64,000 nucleotides of DNA from positions 4,683,171 to 4,747,170 of the forward strand of contig NC_047069.1 in assembly GCF_902459465.1 (NCBI RefSeq), given 5' to 3'. The notes beneath the pieces were generated by a model that was given only the letters and a program-made list of their open reading frames with translations, made no database searches and was not told the DNA's origin. Each line of letters starts with the position of its first letter. Within the stretch, counting starts at the first letter, position 1. The translations under genes and the position numbers were made by a program. The DNA is from Asterias rubens. Taxonomy: Eukaryota; Echinodermata; Asteroidea; Forcipulatida; Asteriidae. Below, piece by piece: positions 1-10,330 of the stretch.

Positions 1-85
1 ACAGCTCAATCTTCTCTGTTAAGAAATGTTTGCTTCAATATGTTTAATAAATATTTAAATGATACAATGTGTCATTTTTTTCCAG

Positions 86-3000
86 TTGTGTCTTGTGACA
101 CTGTCGTTGTTTGACACCCTGGTGAACCTGAACTGTGAGGACTTCATGCTAGAACTTATCCTTAGGTATGTTGTGGAGATAAAACCAAACAAAAGCCCTT
201 TTCACACGGCCAAACTGTAGCCAGGGGTGGATTTCACAAAGAGTTAGGACTAGTCTTATCTTGAGTTAGGACCAGCTACTCGTCCTAACTTAGGACTATC
301 CATGCAATTTGTATATCTCCTAGGACTAGTCCTAACTTAGGACTAGTCCTAACTCTTTGTGAAATCGACCCCTGGGTCCTTTGCTACAAAATTTACGAGC
401 GTGGATTGTTCATTTGTTATCACTGTGTGGGACTGATTTTGTGAGGTTTCCCACTGAAGCTAAAAAAACTAACAACCCTTGTGCGACATGAGAGTGATAT
501 GACGAATTGGTAATCCTGATCACCTTGATTGGACAAGATAGCACCCACAATAGCATGCGCTGTATGGGCATTTTCTCCTAGGAAGTCGTTCAATAAACAT
601 GGATTCCTTTCACACGATGATGTAGCCCACGTCCTTGGTCAAAACTTCCGCTAGTGTAAGATTTCGTCGTAGGTCCGGACCTCCGACAAAATGTAGCAAT
701 GTTGGACAAGATTTGACAAGGGACCCTGGACACTCCAAAACTTGTTGTCCTTTCACACGAGGTGCATTTTGTAAAATCTAACGACCATGCCACAATTTAG
801 CAAGGGATCCTTGCTAAATTGCTCTCGTGTGAAAGGGGCTAAAGTGACACATGTAATAACCTAGTTCTATTGTGTATGTATCCTTAGGGCAAGGGCCTTG
901 TCACTCAAGGCAACCTTTACAGGCAACTTGGAGGCAACCAACTACAGTGCATGCTTATTGCTAACAGACTACTTTGGTCGCGCATTGGTATACTTTTAAA
1001 CAAGGTCTTACTACCCCAAGACAAACATTTGAACATTTGAATATGAATGCATTTCTTCTTGGAAATTGCCTTGAACTGGTTGCCTGTGAATTGCCTTGTT
1101 TGACATGGTCGTTATGCTACTGTTTCTAAACCTTGCCACATTGACAAGTTATTCTTGACATACATTTGTGTTTTTAATTTCATAAAATAATGTTATCTAT
1201 TTTTTATATTTTTTTTCAGTTTGATTTGGACTATTTTGTAGCAGCCCATTTATGCACTTGCGCCATCTTAAATACTATTGCAAGCATCCAGGGAATCCGA
1301 GCACAGTTAAAAATGAAATCAAGCTGTCAAGATGGTTGCCATGCTGTTACTTTGCCAGGTTTTAAAGTTGTGTACTACACTACTTCAAAATCAGCAGGCC
1401 ATGATGGTTGTCGGTGTTTCACCCAGAGTCCTTTGCGTGCCATTCATGCGCATTGGGACTGTAACATGCCCGTAATTATTTTGCAGAGCACAGGAAAGTT
1501 CTGATTGTACAGAGCTTACACACATCGGCGGTGTGTGTGGTTAAAACCAAAATTGATAACATAGATATAGCTGATACACCAGTGGTTTTCAACCTGTTAC
1601 TATGTGTAACCATTATTGTAGGTGTGCACTTAAAAAAAAAGAATTGATGAAAATGATGATTTGTTTGAACAACAGATACTTGGTGCCATGCAACCATTTG
1701 ATGGTCAGCCAGCGTAAAGCTATCCGACAGGTGGACCTGCACAGTAAGTCAGCAGACAGGTTCTTGTCGCTCCGACCGACCTGTTGCAAGACCAAACCCA
1801 CTAAAGAGGAACCCAAAAAACCAGTGACAGTCCCAGCAGCTAGTGATGCCAACAGAATGTCCAATGGTAACTCGTCACCAGAGAAGAAACAGGTGAAACT
1901 TACTTTGCCGAGCCGTGTGTGGACCACCAGGGTTAAAGGCCAGATTGCCAAACAGCAAGAGCCTTCTCAAGCTGCCGACAAGCTCCCTTCATCGGCCAGT
2001 CAGCCAACAGAACATTCCTTGGAAGATTTTGAAACAAGTCAGGTGGAGTACCTCCTCGATGCCAAAGAGGGGATACAAGCCTGTACTCTCAGCACTCTGA
2101 ATTGGTCTGCACCCTACGATGGACTCCACCCTCCCCCTGAAACTCTCAGTCCAGAGATTACGCCTGTTCATGAAAGGAAAAGGTCTTCATCCACTTTTGA
2201 TATGTCTACAAATGCTCCCAACTCTGCAACATTTGCCGTATTAGCTGCCGATGAGGATACTGGATTATCATCAACTTATAAGTCTTATAGTGTAGCGGAA
2301 TATCTTCCAAGACCTAGGGATAGAAAGCGAAGTGTTGACCCTAAACTAACCGCAACGATTCAGGAGGTGTTATCGTTGAAAATCGGAACTGATTGTGAAA
2401 GCGTGGACACCTCTGATGTCAATATCATTGATTTATTCATGGATGAAAAGAATCAGAGTGCAGTTAACGGAGGTTCTCCAGAGAATGAGAACAAGTCCTC
2501 TCCAAAAAATGTAGAATTCAGGCCAGTAGAGAATGGTGTTGCCGACCATGCTGAAATGAAAGGAAGCAGGAACCACACAAGTGAGCCTCAACAGTCTGTG
2601 GACCAGAAGCCATTTGTAGAAAATACCCCAGGAAGCAGACCAGTTGCAAATGGTCATGACGGACAAACTAAACCATCAGGTAATCTACATACCACAGAAC
2701 CCAATCAATCTGAAGATATTGTCAGTGAACTCTCCACCCCAGAGAGCCGGGTAAGTTCGGGAAAATCCAGACCCAGAGATCTTAATGTTCCCTGTAAACA
2801 CTCACAGGAATCTGATAGTGCCTTTTCTGGGAGCAACTCGCCAGTTTTAGACAGCAACTACAACGGTGGTAGCTCAATTCCTCGAGTCAACCCCATCGGA
2901 AGCTCTCACAAGGGCTCCCAGGTTGCCAATTGGCTGCAAGCTCTTGGGGAGGACACTGACAGTGTCAACTTCATAGACTCTCTATCAGATGATCAAAAGA

Positions 3001-6000
3001 GACGAAAGAGACTCAGCCTGACCAGGCCTGAAATGGAGAGGGATAGCGACGAACCCTGTGTATTCTGGGAGTTTGACATTGAAGCTTCCCCTGAGGCTGT
3101 CTCATCAAAGAGGGCTTCCTCAGGAGGAGACGGTATCAAGAATGAGGTTGATCAGATCCTGCATGGGCTGGGATTCAACGTTCCAAGGGGTGCAAACCAC
3201 AAAACCAATTCGAACGGCGGAGCTTATAGAAATGCACTCAACAGTGAAGCCAGTGAAGCCAGCACCATTGAAACTCTAAACTCGTCCATGAATGAGAACC
3301 ATTTCTCAATGCTCAACTCATCATTCCACTGGGACAGGAGCCTTAATGCCTCGGGTTTCTCAAATCAAAGTTTTAATAAATCACTGAGGTCCCACTCGTC
3401 ACCTGTTCAAGGAACTGCACCCAGGTCTATGTATACTCCAGTCGGAAGGACTATTGGTATGCCAACCACAGGTAAGATTCTTTACACTTTATTTTTACAC
3501 TTTATATACTTGAACTTTAGACACCAAATGGTATCTTGATTTGATTTGCTTCATATCAATTTAGTACGTTCTTTATCTTTTGGGGGTTTCAAGAATGTAA
3601 TGTGTTTTCTCCATTTGAAATAACATGTTACATTTTATTTGATGTCAATGTCATGTTAATTTTGTTTGCACCATTTTGTAAGTCAGTGTCTATGTGTGTT
3701 ACTGTAATAGAGTGTTATACAAAAGCTTGCCCCGAACCACTTGACATAGCAACTTCCTCTATAGTCTGAGGTATTTAAATCTTAGTGGTGTTTTGTGACT
3801 AAGCAAGTGAATGTACAATACTTTATTCAAATCTATCTTGCAAATTGCTTATTGAGAGTTTGTGTTTCTTCTTGTCTGGTTGTTTAATAGGTCCCTTCAT
3901 GGATGCCATCTTTGCGCGTCTGGATACCATGATGCAGAACTCATTTTATGTTAATCTACTGCTGACTGGAATCGTAGCCAGACTAGCTTACTACCCACAG
4001 CCCCTCATTCGCTCGTATCTCCTCAATACAAGTATGGTATTCCAACCAAGTGTCAGGTCGCTTATACAGGTCAGTAATATTTCATATGATGGTTGACAAT
4101 AAATATATGTCAAGTTTTCGGTGGTCGGGTTGGCATAGTGGTACAATGTACCTTTCCCCGCCTTCCACCTCCCGATTCCGATCATGGTGGAAAAGGTTTT
4201 CACTTTTTTGCCTTAAGTGGAATTCGAACCGGGGTCCCAGAGGTGAAAGGCGATGGAGGCAAGACACAACAACAACAACATGATCGCCCATAAACCAATG
4301 CTATGTACATGATGCAGCATCATCTGTAACTAAATGCAGTATGTTTCTTTCCAATGTGTGCCATTTTGTTTATTTTGTTCATTATTAAGCACCATTATTT
4401 GCTAAGGACTTTGGTAGGGATCTTTTGATGTCCAATGCTTGTGTGTCATTTTAAATGTTTCCAATAACTTCCTGACCTGCATTATTTATTGTTCATTATT
4501 GTGTCTCATTCTTTGCTATGAGATGTAGCAGAGGTCTTTTGCTATCTAATGTTTGTGTGGCATTTTGAATTTATTTACTAACTGAATAACCTGCAGTATT
4601 TGCTGTTTATTATTGTGAATCATTATTTGCTAAGCAGAGGGCGTTTGCTGTCTAATGTTTGTGTGTCATTTTGAATGTGTCAAATAACTCAATGACCTCC
4701 ATTATTTGCTGTTTATTATTGTGCATCATTCTTTGCTATGAACTGTAGCAGAGGTCTTTTGCTGTACAATGTTTGTGTGGCATTTTGAATTTGTTCTCTA
4801 ACTGAATGACCTGCAATATTTGCTGTTCATTATTGTGTCTCATTCTTTGCTATGAACTGTAGCAGAGGTCTTTTGCTATCTAATATGTGTATGTCATTAT
4901 GAATTTGTTTACTAAAACTGAATGACCTGCAATATTTGCTATTAATTATTGTGAATCATTGCTATCTAATGTTTGTGTGACAACAGAATTTGTTCAATAA
5001 CTTTAATGACCTGCATTATTTGTTGTTTATTAGTGTGTCTTATTCTTTTCTATGAACTATAGCAGAGATATTTTGCTGTCTTATGTTTGCGTGTTGTTTT
5101 TATTTTCAACCATGTATTTGTGCTCACCTAGACCCTTGCCCATCAATTGCCAATTGTTTCATGGATTTGAATGAATTGTTTGTGTTGATTTGTTGAACTT
5201 TTTTATGTCAATATTTGCATTATTATGTCAACTACCACTGATAATGAATGGTGTTGTTCATTTTTCTTTTTTCATGTAAATTATGTTTACTCAGCAAGTA
5301 CTTTTACAATGCTTTTATTAAACCTTTGTGTATTATTTATTTAATTTTTTGTTTTGGTAAACAAGCTTAGTAAACTCATATTGTTTGTTTTGTGGGTATT
5401 TTGTTGTAGAATTTAAATTATTATTTCTTAGTTGTTAAGTAGTATCTTAGTTGTTAAGTAGTATACAAACAAATTAAAAGTAGTAACACTTCTTTTTCTT
5501 CTTACCTTATTTTAGTTATATGTTACCAAAAAAGTTTCAATTATTAGGCTTTGTTTCTTTTCTTAAACTTGTATTCTAGTTACATTTTCCCTAAAAAGTT
5601 TCAAGCATTAATTTGTTTTTCATATCCTTATCCTGTCAGGTTCTCACAACAATAAGGAACAACTTAGATGCCTATGCAGCGACCATCCCCGAATTTGAAA
5701 ACCTTCTTGTCCGGGCCAAGGAGTACCTTTTCATGAGGGAAGATGGCGACAGCGTTTATAAAGGACGCTCCCTCAATGAGAGTGAAGGGCTGGACAAAAC
5801 TACGAGGCAACGAAGTGGATCGCTGAAGAGTAGTGGTGAGATGTGTTTCATATTTGCTCACAGTAAAGCCTGGTTCATACTTCCTGGGAATGCGAATGAG
5901 ATTTTAATTTTGATGTCACAAATTTGCAACGAGCAGTTGTGCTGTGGGCAACTCCTGCAAAACATTTACTGCAAAAACAGCCATTTGACGTCAAAATTCG

Positions 6001-6529
6001 CTTCGCGATTGCATTTGCGGGAAATATGAACCAGACTTTTCCTGGTACCAGTTAGCCTTCAAGGCTTACCAAACATTCTTTTTTAAAGAACAACACTGGC
6101 TCTTTTCAGAGCCAACACTCCTCCACAAGAGATTTTATACATGGTTGTACTCGCAAGTTTACTATTTATAGTTAATTATGATCTTATTTTGCACACTCTA
6201 TGAAAAAGTTCAACCACCAATTTTCTTTGTAATCAAAGGGTCTTTTTGTTTCTCTTCTCACAGTGACCCGCAAATCAAACGCCTTGGATCTCTTCCTACG
6301 CCGTGGCAGTCGTCGCAACAAATCAATCAGCGCGGCGGAGAAACAAAAGCTGTCCAGAATAAACGAAGCAGGGATGGCATTACCGGCTGCATCTGCAGAG
6401 TACCAGTCACTCAAGACAAGGAATGCTGTCTACTGCGCGGTCATTTTGGACGAGTTCCTTAAGGAACTGGCAGCCATTTCTCAAGAGCATGCTGTTGCGT
6501 TCAGTGAGCTGGAACTTGGATTAAGATAA
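86..6529 (+). CDS. FHIP1: FHIP1-like HOOK-interacting protein (FHF complex subunit), 3' five exons, 5' incomplete
   Basis: Coding exons by GT-AG and phase: 86-165, 1676-3471, 3891-4069, 5640-5835, 6264-6529 (stop TAA 6527-6529). They join without a frame break to 838 residues; the N-terminal part lies left of the window. The first exon gives the family-like stretch SLFDTLVNLNCEDFMLELIL. The long second exon starts YLVPCNHLMVSQRKAIRQVD and continues as a serine-rich, probably disordered linker of about 500 residues. Exon 3 encodes the conserved PFMDAIFARLD, VNLLLTGIVARLAYYPQPL and MVFQPSVRSL segment. The last exon has KTRNAVYCAVILDEFLKELA, close to vertebrate FHIP1 C-termini. FHIP proteins join FTS and HOOK in the FHF complex, which links early endosomes to dynein. 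Paralogue 1A versus 1B is not resolved. Confidence in the family is high; the start is unseen. Confidence 0.9.
194..841. repeat. Foldback element with nested second foldback element
   Basis: The left end (AAGCCCTTTTCACACG, from ~191) is inverted at the right end (CGTGTGAAAGGGGCT, to ~840). A CCTTTCACACGA motif recurs inside at ~609 and ~750. The interval 224-372 is a separate palindromic element. It sits in the first visible FHIP1 intron. Outer ends are approximate; no target-site duplication was established. Confidence 0.5.
224..372. repeat. Palindromic MITE, 'CACAAAGAGTTAGGACTAGTC' family (copy 1)
   Basis: The ends GGGTGGATTTCACAAAGAG and CTCTTTGTGAAATCGACCCC are inverted repeats, with repeated GGACTAGTCCTAA blocks between. 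A second copy lies at 15139-15270, and a lone end fragment near 10795-10853. This copy is inside a larger foldback element (194-841), so it inserted later. Non-autonomous, no coding capacity. Confidence 0.75.
4120..4281 (+). repeat. tRNA-derived SINE with (CAA)n tail
   Basis: The 5' part reads GGTGGTCGGGTTGGCATAGTGG, carrying a pol III A-box-like TGGCATAGTGG. An ATTCGAACCGGGGTCC stretch lies further on, and the unit ends in (CAA)n at ~4267-4279. The same head (GGTGGTCCGGTGGCACAGTGG, then TTTCCTCGCCTTCCA) occurs at 58783, so the two are one dispersed family. It lies in an FHIP1 intron about 50 bp after an exon donor. Confidence 0.6.
4376..5095 (+). repeat. ~115-bp minisatellite, about seven degenerate units
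   Basis: Units begin near 4376, 4491, 4606, 4712, 4826, 4941 and 5026. Each runs through a TTCATTATTGTGTCTCATT-type start, TTTGCTATGAACTGTAGCAG, GTCTTTTGCTGTCTAATG and CATTTTGAATTTG to AATGACCTGCATTATTTG. The sixth unit has an internal deletion. Entirely within the FHIP1 intron 4070-5639. Units have diverged substantially, so the array is old or not being homogenised. Confidence 0.8.
5867..6038. repeat. Foldback MITE in FHIP1 last intron
   Basis: The ends AGCCTGGTTCATACTTCC and AAATATGAACCAGACT are inverted repeats, with further inner pairing (GGGAATGCGAATG against CGATTGCATTTGCGG). It begins 31 bp after the exon donor at 5835. A related AGTTCATACTCGCTGCG stretch occurs at ~32050. Confidence 0.6.
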
Positions 6530-7197
6530 AAGACTAATGGGAGATTTTTGAGACGCTGACGGCAGCAGACATAACGGTCGTTTTTGTGGCTCCGCAGTTT
6601 TGCGAGCGTAGGTCTGGACACATGCACTACTGGTCAGAATTGTGCAAAAGGACCGTCAAAAAGTCTCCCATTGTGGCAACAAGAAAGACAAGAAGACTCA
6701 GCAAATAGTAGATTTTTAAACAACTTTTAAAAGAATTTTTAGCCATATAATATTTTTTATGAATCGTCAATCTCTTCTTTTTTTTCTTTTCTTTTTAAAA
6801 TATATGGTTATTTTGAGTGTACCAAGGTTTATATGAATAAGTGTCTTTTTTCCAAACATTCCTGGCTTCTGTTGGTGGTTAGTAATTCAATATGCAATGC
6901 ACACACACATTGGTGGGATGCTAGGGATTATTTGCTACGTCTGGCTCCAAAGCTGGAACCAAAGTGTTTAAAGTTTGGTGCGGTTTACGGTAGATTTATA
7001 CAACACTTTGTTACTCAAGATGCAAGATACAAGATACAAGATGCATGGATACATATCTGAGTAACATTATTTGACCACCATTCTCCTAAATCCTTCAAAG
7101 TTCATTTCACTTGGTCTGATTACAGAGAATTGAGGACTACCAACATGAATAACAGTTGCTTTTTTACCATAAAACTGTTCTTCTTTTGTTTATACAA

Positions 7198-7479
7198 TAA
7201 CAGGTCTTATATAGCGCGCGTACTACCAATAAGGTACTCAAGGCGCTGAGTATATACAAACTTTCAGAAAGATAGGTTATTGCAGTGATGAGTTCTGAGA
7301 CCCAATTATTTAGCACCTTATAAGGGTTTACAAGGTGCTACGGCGCATGCAGCAGCCACAGCCAGGAACACCGGGGCGAACCCCTTCTCTTTTCGATAAG
7401 TGCACTGGGTTCTTTTACATGCGTTGAACAACACATGGGACCAACGGCTTTACGTCCCATCCGAATGACAAAGCAATGG
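7198..7479 (+). repeat. Dispersed SINE-like repeat
   Basis: It contains GGTCTTATATAGCGCGCGT, TACTCAAGGCGCTGAGTATA and CGGCTTTACGTCCCATCCGA. I recall this composite of phrases as a common dispersed repeat of marine invertebrate genomes. A shorter related piece (TAACGCGCTTTTTGC ... CAAAGCGCCAG) is at ~15845-15881. No coding potential. It directly abuts the next foldback element. Confidence 0.5.
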
Positions 7480-7820
7480 TTAAAGGCAGTGGACACTATT
7501 GGTAATTGTCAAAGACCAGCCTTCACAGTTGGTGTATCTCAACAAATGCATAAAATAACAAACCTGTGAAAATTTGAGCTCAATCGGTCATCGAACTTGC
7601 GAGATGATAATGGAAAAAAAAAAAAACCTTGTCACACGAAGTTGTGTGCGTTTAGATAGTTGATTTCGGGACCTCATGTTTAGAACTTGAGGTCTCGAAA
7701 TCAAATTCGTGGAAAATTACTTCTTTCTCGAAAACTATGGCACTTCAGAGGGAGCCATTTCTCACAATGTTTTATGCCATCAACCTCTCCCTATTACTCG
7801 TCACCAAGAAAGGTTTTACA
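7480..7820. repeat. TTAA-flanked palindromic MITE family A, copy 1 (right end missing)
   Basis: The left end is TTAAAGGCAGTGGACACTAT. The core is the family palindrome ACTTGAGGTCTCGAAATCAA, followed by ACTTCTTTCTCGAAAAC. The right terminal ~70 bp present in complete copies (22591-22976, 63611-63989) is absent. Confidence 0.75.
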
Positions 7821-8683
7821 CAAGTGTTACGGTTGGGGATTCAAAGATTAGCACAGATTAGCAGATTACCAGGGAATTTCCGTTATGCACGTGCGAGCTC
7901 CACATTACTGGACATTCTTTCCTTCCACCATATACACAGCTAGCACAGAAATTTGGTGTTTGCCCTGTAAGCGAGTAATTGGAGAGCAGAATGTAAACAA
8001 TTACTTCAATATCTTTTCTTTTGACTTATCAGCAAAACTATTTTCAGGACATTAAAATAACTTTGTTTTTGTTTGGGAACCTTTGGTGTTTTTTTATATC
8101 GATGACAAATGTTTTTGTTTGTGTGCTTCTGCTGATATTTGTCAAATATTAACTCTGTCTTTCCATGGTAAATCACTTGTATTGTTCTACAAACGTGTGT
8201 GTTTTCAAATAGTGCCAAAGTATCCAATTGTACAGAAACAATTAATATCAGGGTTATTTTGTATCTAATCTCTTGAAAGAAAACAAAGAATAATAATCTT
8301 ACAGTGCTCATGTTTCTTAAATGAAAGAATAGTCAAACATATATATATATCATAAAACAAAAAGGGGTAAAAGTTGTAGGTGTGATACTGACTGAACATT
8401 TTTTTTCTGAGCGTCGCAAAATATTAATAATTGTTCTTTGTGGTGAATGATACAGACATCTGTTATGGAATGGGAAAATAACAGATAAATTATGGATATT
8501 TGAAAGAAAGCACTCAGAAAGTATTACATTTTTCTTAACTTGTATTAATGATTTCTTTCTGAGTATAAAAGCTGTTAAAACTTCCCTTCTGTACAACATA
8601 TAAATACTTCTGCTTGAGATACCAAACATTGCAAGAACGTTGACATTCAGACTCAAAGATTGAATGTTGTAAACTTGAAACCA

Positions 8684-8966
8684 GGGCCCAATTTCATAGC
8701 GCTGCTTAGCGGCCGATTTTGTGCTTACTGTGCAATTTCTGTTTCATAGCGCTGCTAACCGTAAGCACACAAAAAGGCATGCTAACCTTCCGGTGCTTAC
8801 CGCACGAAAATAAATTACGTCACAATGCAAATCCACGGTAAACACGCAAGATGGCCGCCCAATTTTTCTGCTAACCTGTGAAATATGCTAAGGCTTGAGC
8901 AAATTTTTCTGCTACAGTAAGCACGCAAATTTGCTTACCGTTAAGCAGCGCTATGAAATTGGGCCC
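8684..8966. repeat. Palindromic MITE family B ('GGGCCCAATTTCATAG'), copy 1
   Basis: The ends GGGCCCAATTTCATAGCGCT and AGCGCTATGAAATTGGGCCC are perfect inverted repeats, with AAGCACAAAA/GCTTACCG motifs inside. Other copies or fragments: 9768-10330, 30113-30288, 39303-39356, 40885-41068, 51268-51507. Non-coding. Confidence 0.8.
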
Positions 8967-9767
8967 TGTTAAGTACCTACAGTCCTGGTCGATAAACATG
9001 TACACTTCCGTCTGAAATACAGTCATGATCAAGAAATTTTGCCCCGAATACAAAATTTGTATTTTCTTTTGGCATATCAAAATTATCATGCAATAAACAA
9101 GCTCAGATACAATAGATAAAGCTGTTCATCAGAGTTTCCTCAAACAGGAAATCTCGTACTTATTTTATGAAGTTTTTTTATGGGTTATTTGTATGTTGTG
9201 TTTATTGAAAACAACATTTTTAATTTTGAAATGCTATCCTATGAAGGGAAGGAACAAAAATAAACAGACCTTAGAAAGTTAAGGAGTTACCTCAACGTAC
9301 CAAGGTAGAGACAAAAAAAAACAGTGAGGGACCTTACTATCCTATAATAGTCAAAGAGATGCCTCAACTATCATAGGAAGAAAAGAATGCTTAACATACA
9401 TTTGAAATAATTATGAAATGACACAGACTTAACTAGTTAAAGTTTAAAAGAATGTACGTATGAACATGTATTGTTCCCTCAAATACTAATCAATGTCTAA
9501 CCAGGGATGCTCTGATAAAATTGTGTATTGAAGTGTAAGTTACAAAATGTACATCACGGGCAAATCTACCAATGTATGTAAATATCTAATTGCACAAAAC
9601 AGTGTGTGACATTTCTATTGAAGATTTTGGTACTAAAGTGAACAAATAATTATACAAATGAAATTGACAGAGCTTTACGCAGTTAGAGTACATTAATCGG
9701 ATGTCAAGTTTAAACGGTGTAAATACAGGTAACTCAAATTGGCATCATCAAAGGATAGATTGTAGGT

Positions 9768-10330
9768 TCTGTTCCCAATTTCATAAAGCTGTGAAAGGCA
9801 CTGGACACTACCGGTATTGGTAATTACTCAAAATAATTGTTAGCGTAAAAAATTACTTGGTACCAAGCAATGGGGAGCTGTTGATAGTATAAAACATTGT
9901 GAGAAATGTCTCCCTCTGAAGTAACAAAGGTTTAAAGAAAAAATTAATTTTCCACTAAAATTTTTTTATTTGATTTCGAGACCTCAGAATTAGATTTTGC
10001 ATTTTGAAAGCACACAACTTCGTGCAACAAGGGTGTTTTTTCTTCCATTATTATCTCACAACTTCGACGACGAATTGAGTTCAAATTTTCACAGGTTTAT
10101 TATTTTCTGCATAATGTTGAGATACTCCAAGTGAGAAGACTGGTCTTTGAAATAATACCAAAGGTGTCCTGTGTTTTTAAGCAGAAAATACTGCTGAACA
10201 AATTTCGTTGTTTAGCAAGTGGAGCACCAGGCAAATGTAATTTTGGCTGGTAACCTGTTTCTGCTAAGCGATACTATTCTATGCTCAGCAAGTTTTTGTA
10301 CTTGCAGGCTTTATGAAATTGGGCCCTGTT
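9768..10330. repeat. MITE family B copy 2, interrupted by a family A insertion
   Basis: Left end CCCAATTTCATAAAGCTGTG, right end CTTTATGAAATTGGGCCCTG. Between them, a complete family A unit occupies ~9793-10180 (AAAGGCACTGGACACTAC to GGTGTCCTGTGTTTTTA). Family B sequence (AGCAGAAAATACTGCTGAAC) resumes after it. Family A therefore jumped into an existing family B copy. Confidence 0.75.

Noticed and set aside
1190..1675. Additional coding sequence before FHIP1 exon 1676-3471
   Set aside because: The upstream part of that frame lacks family similarity, and AG|ATAC at 1675/1676 restores the phase left by exon 86-165.
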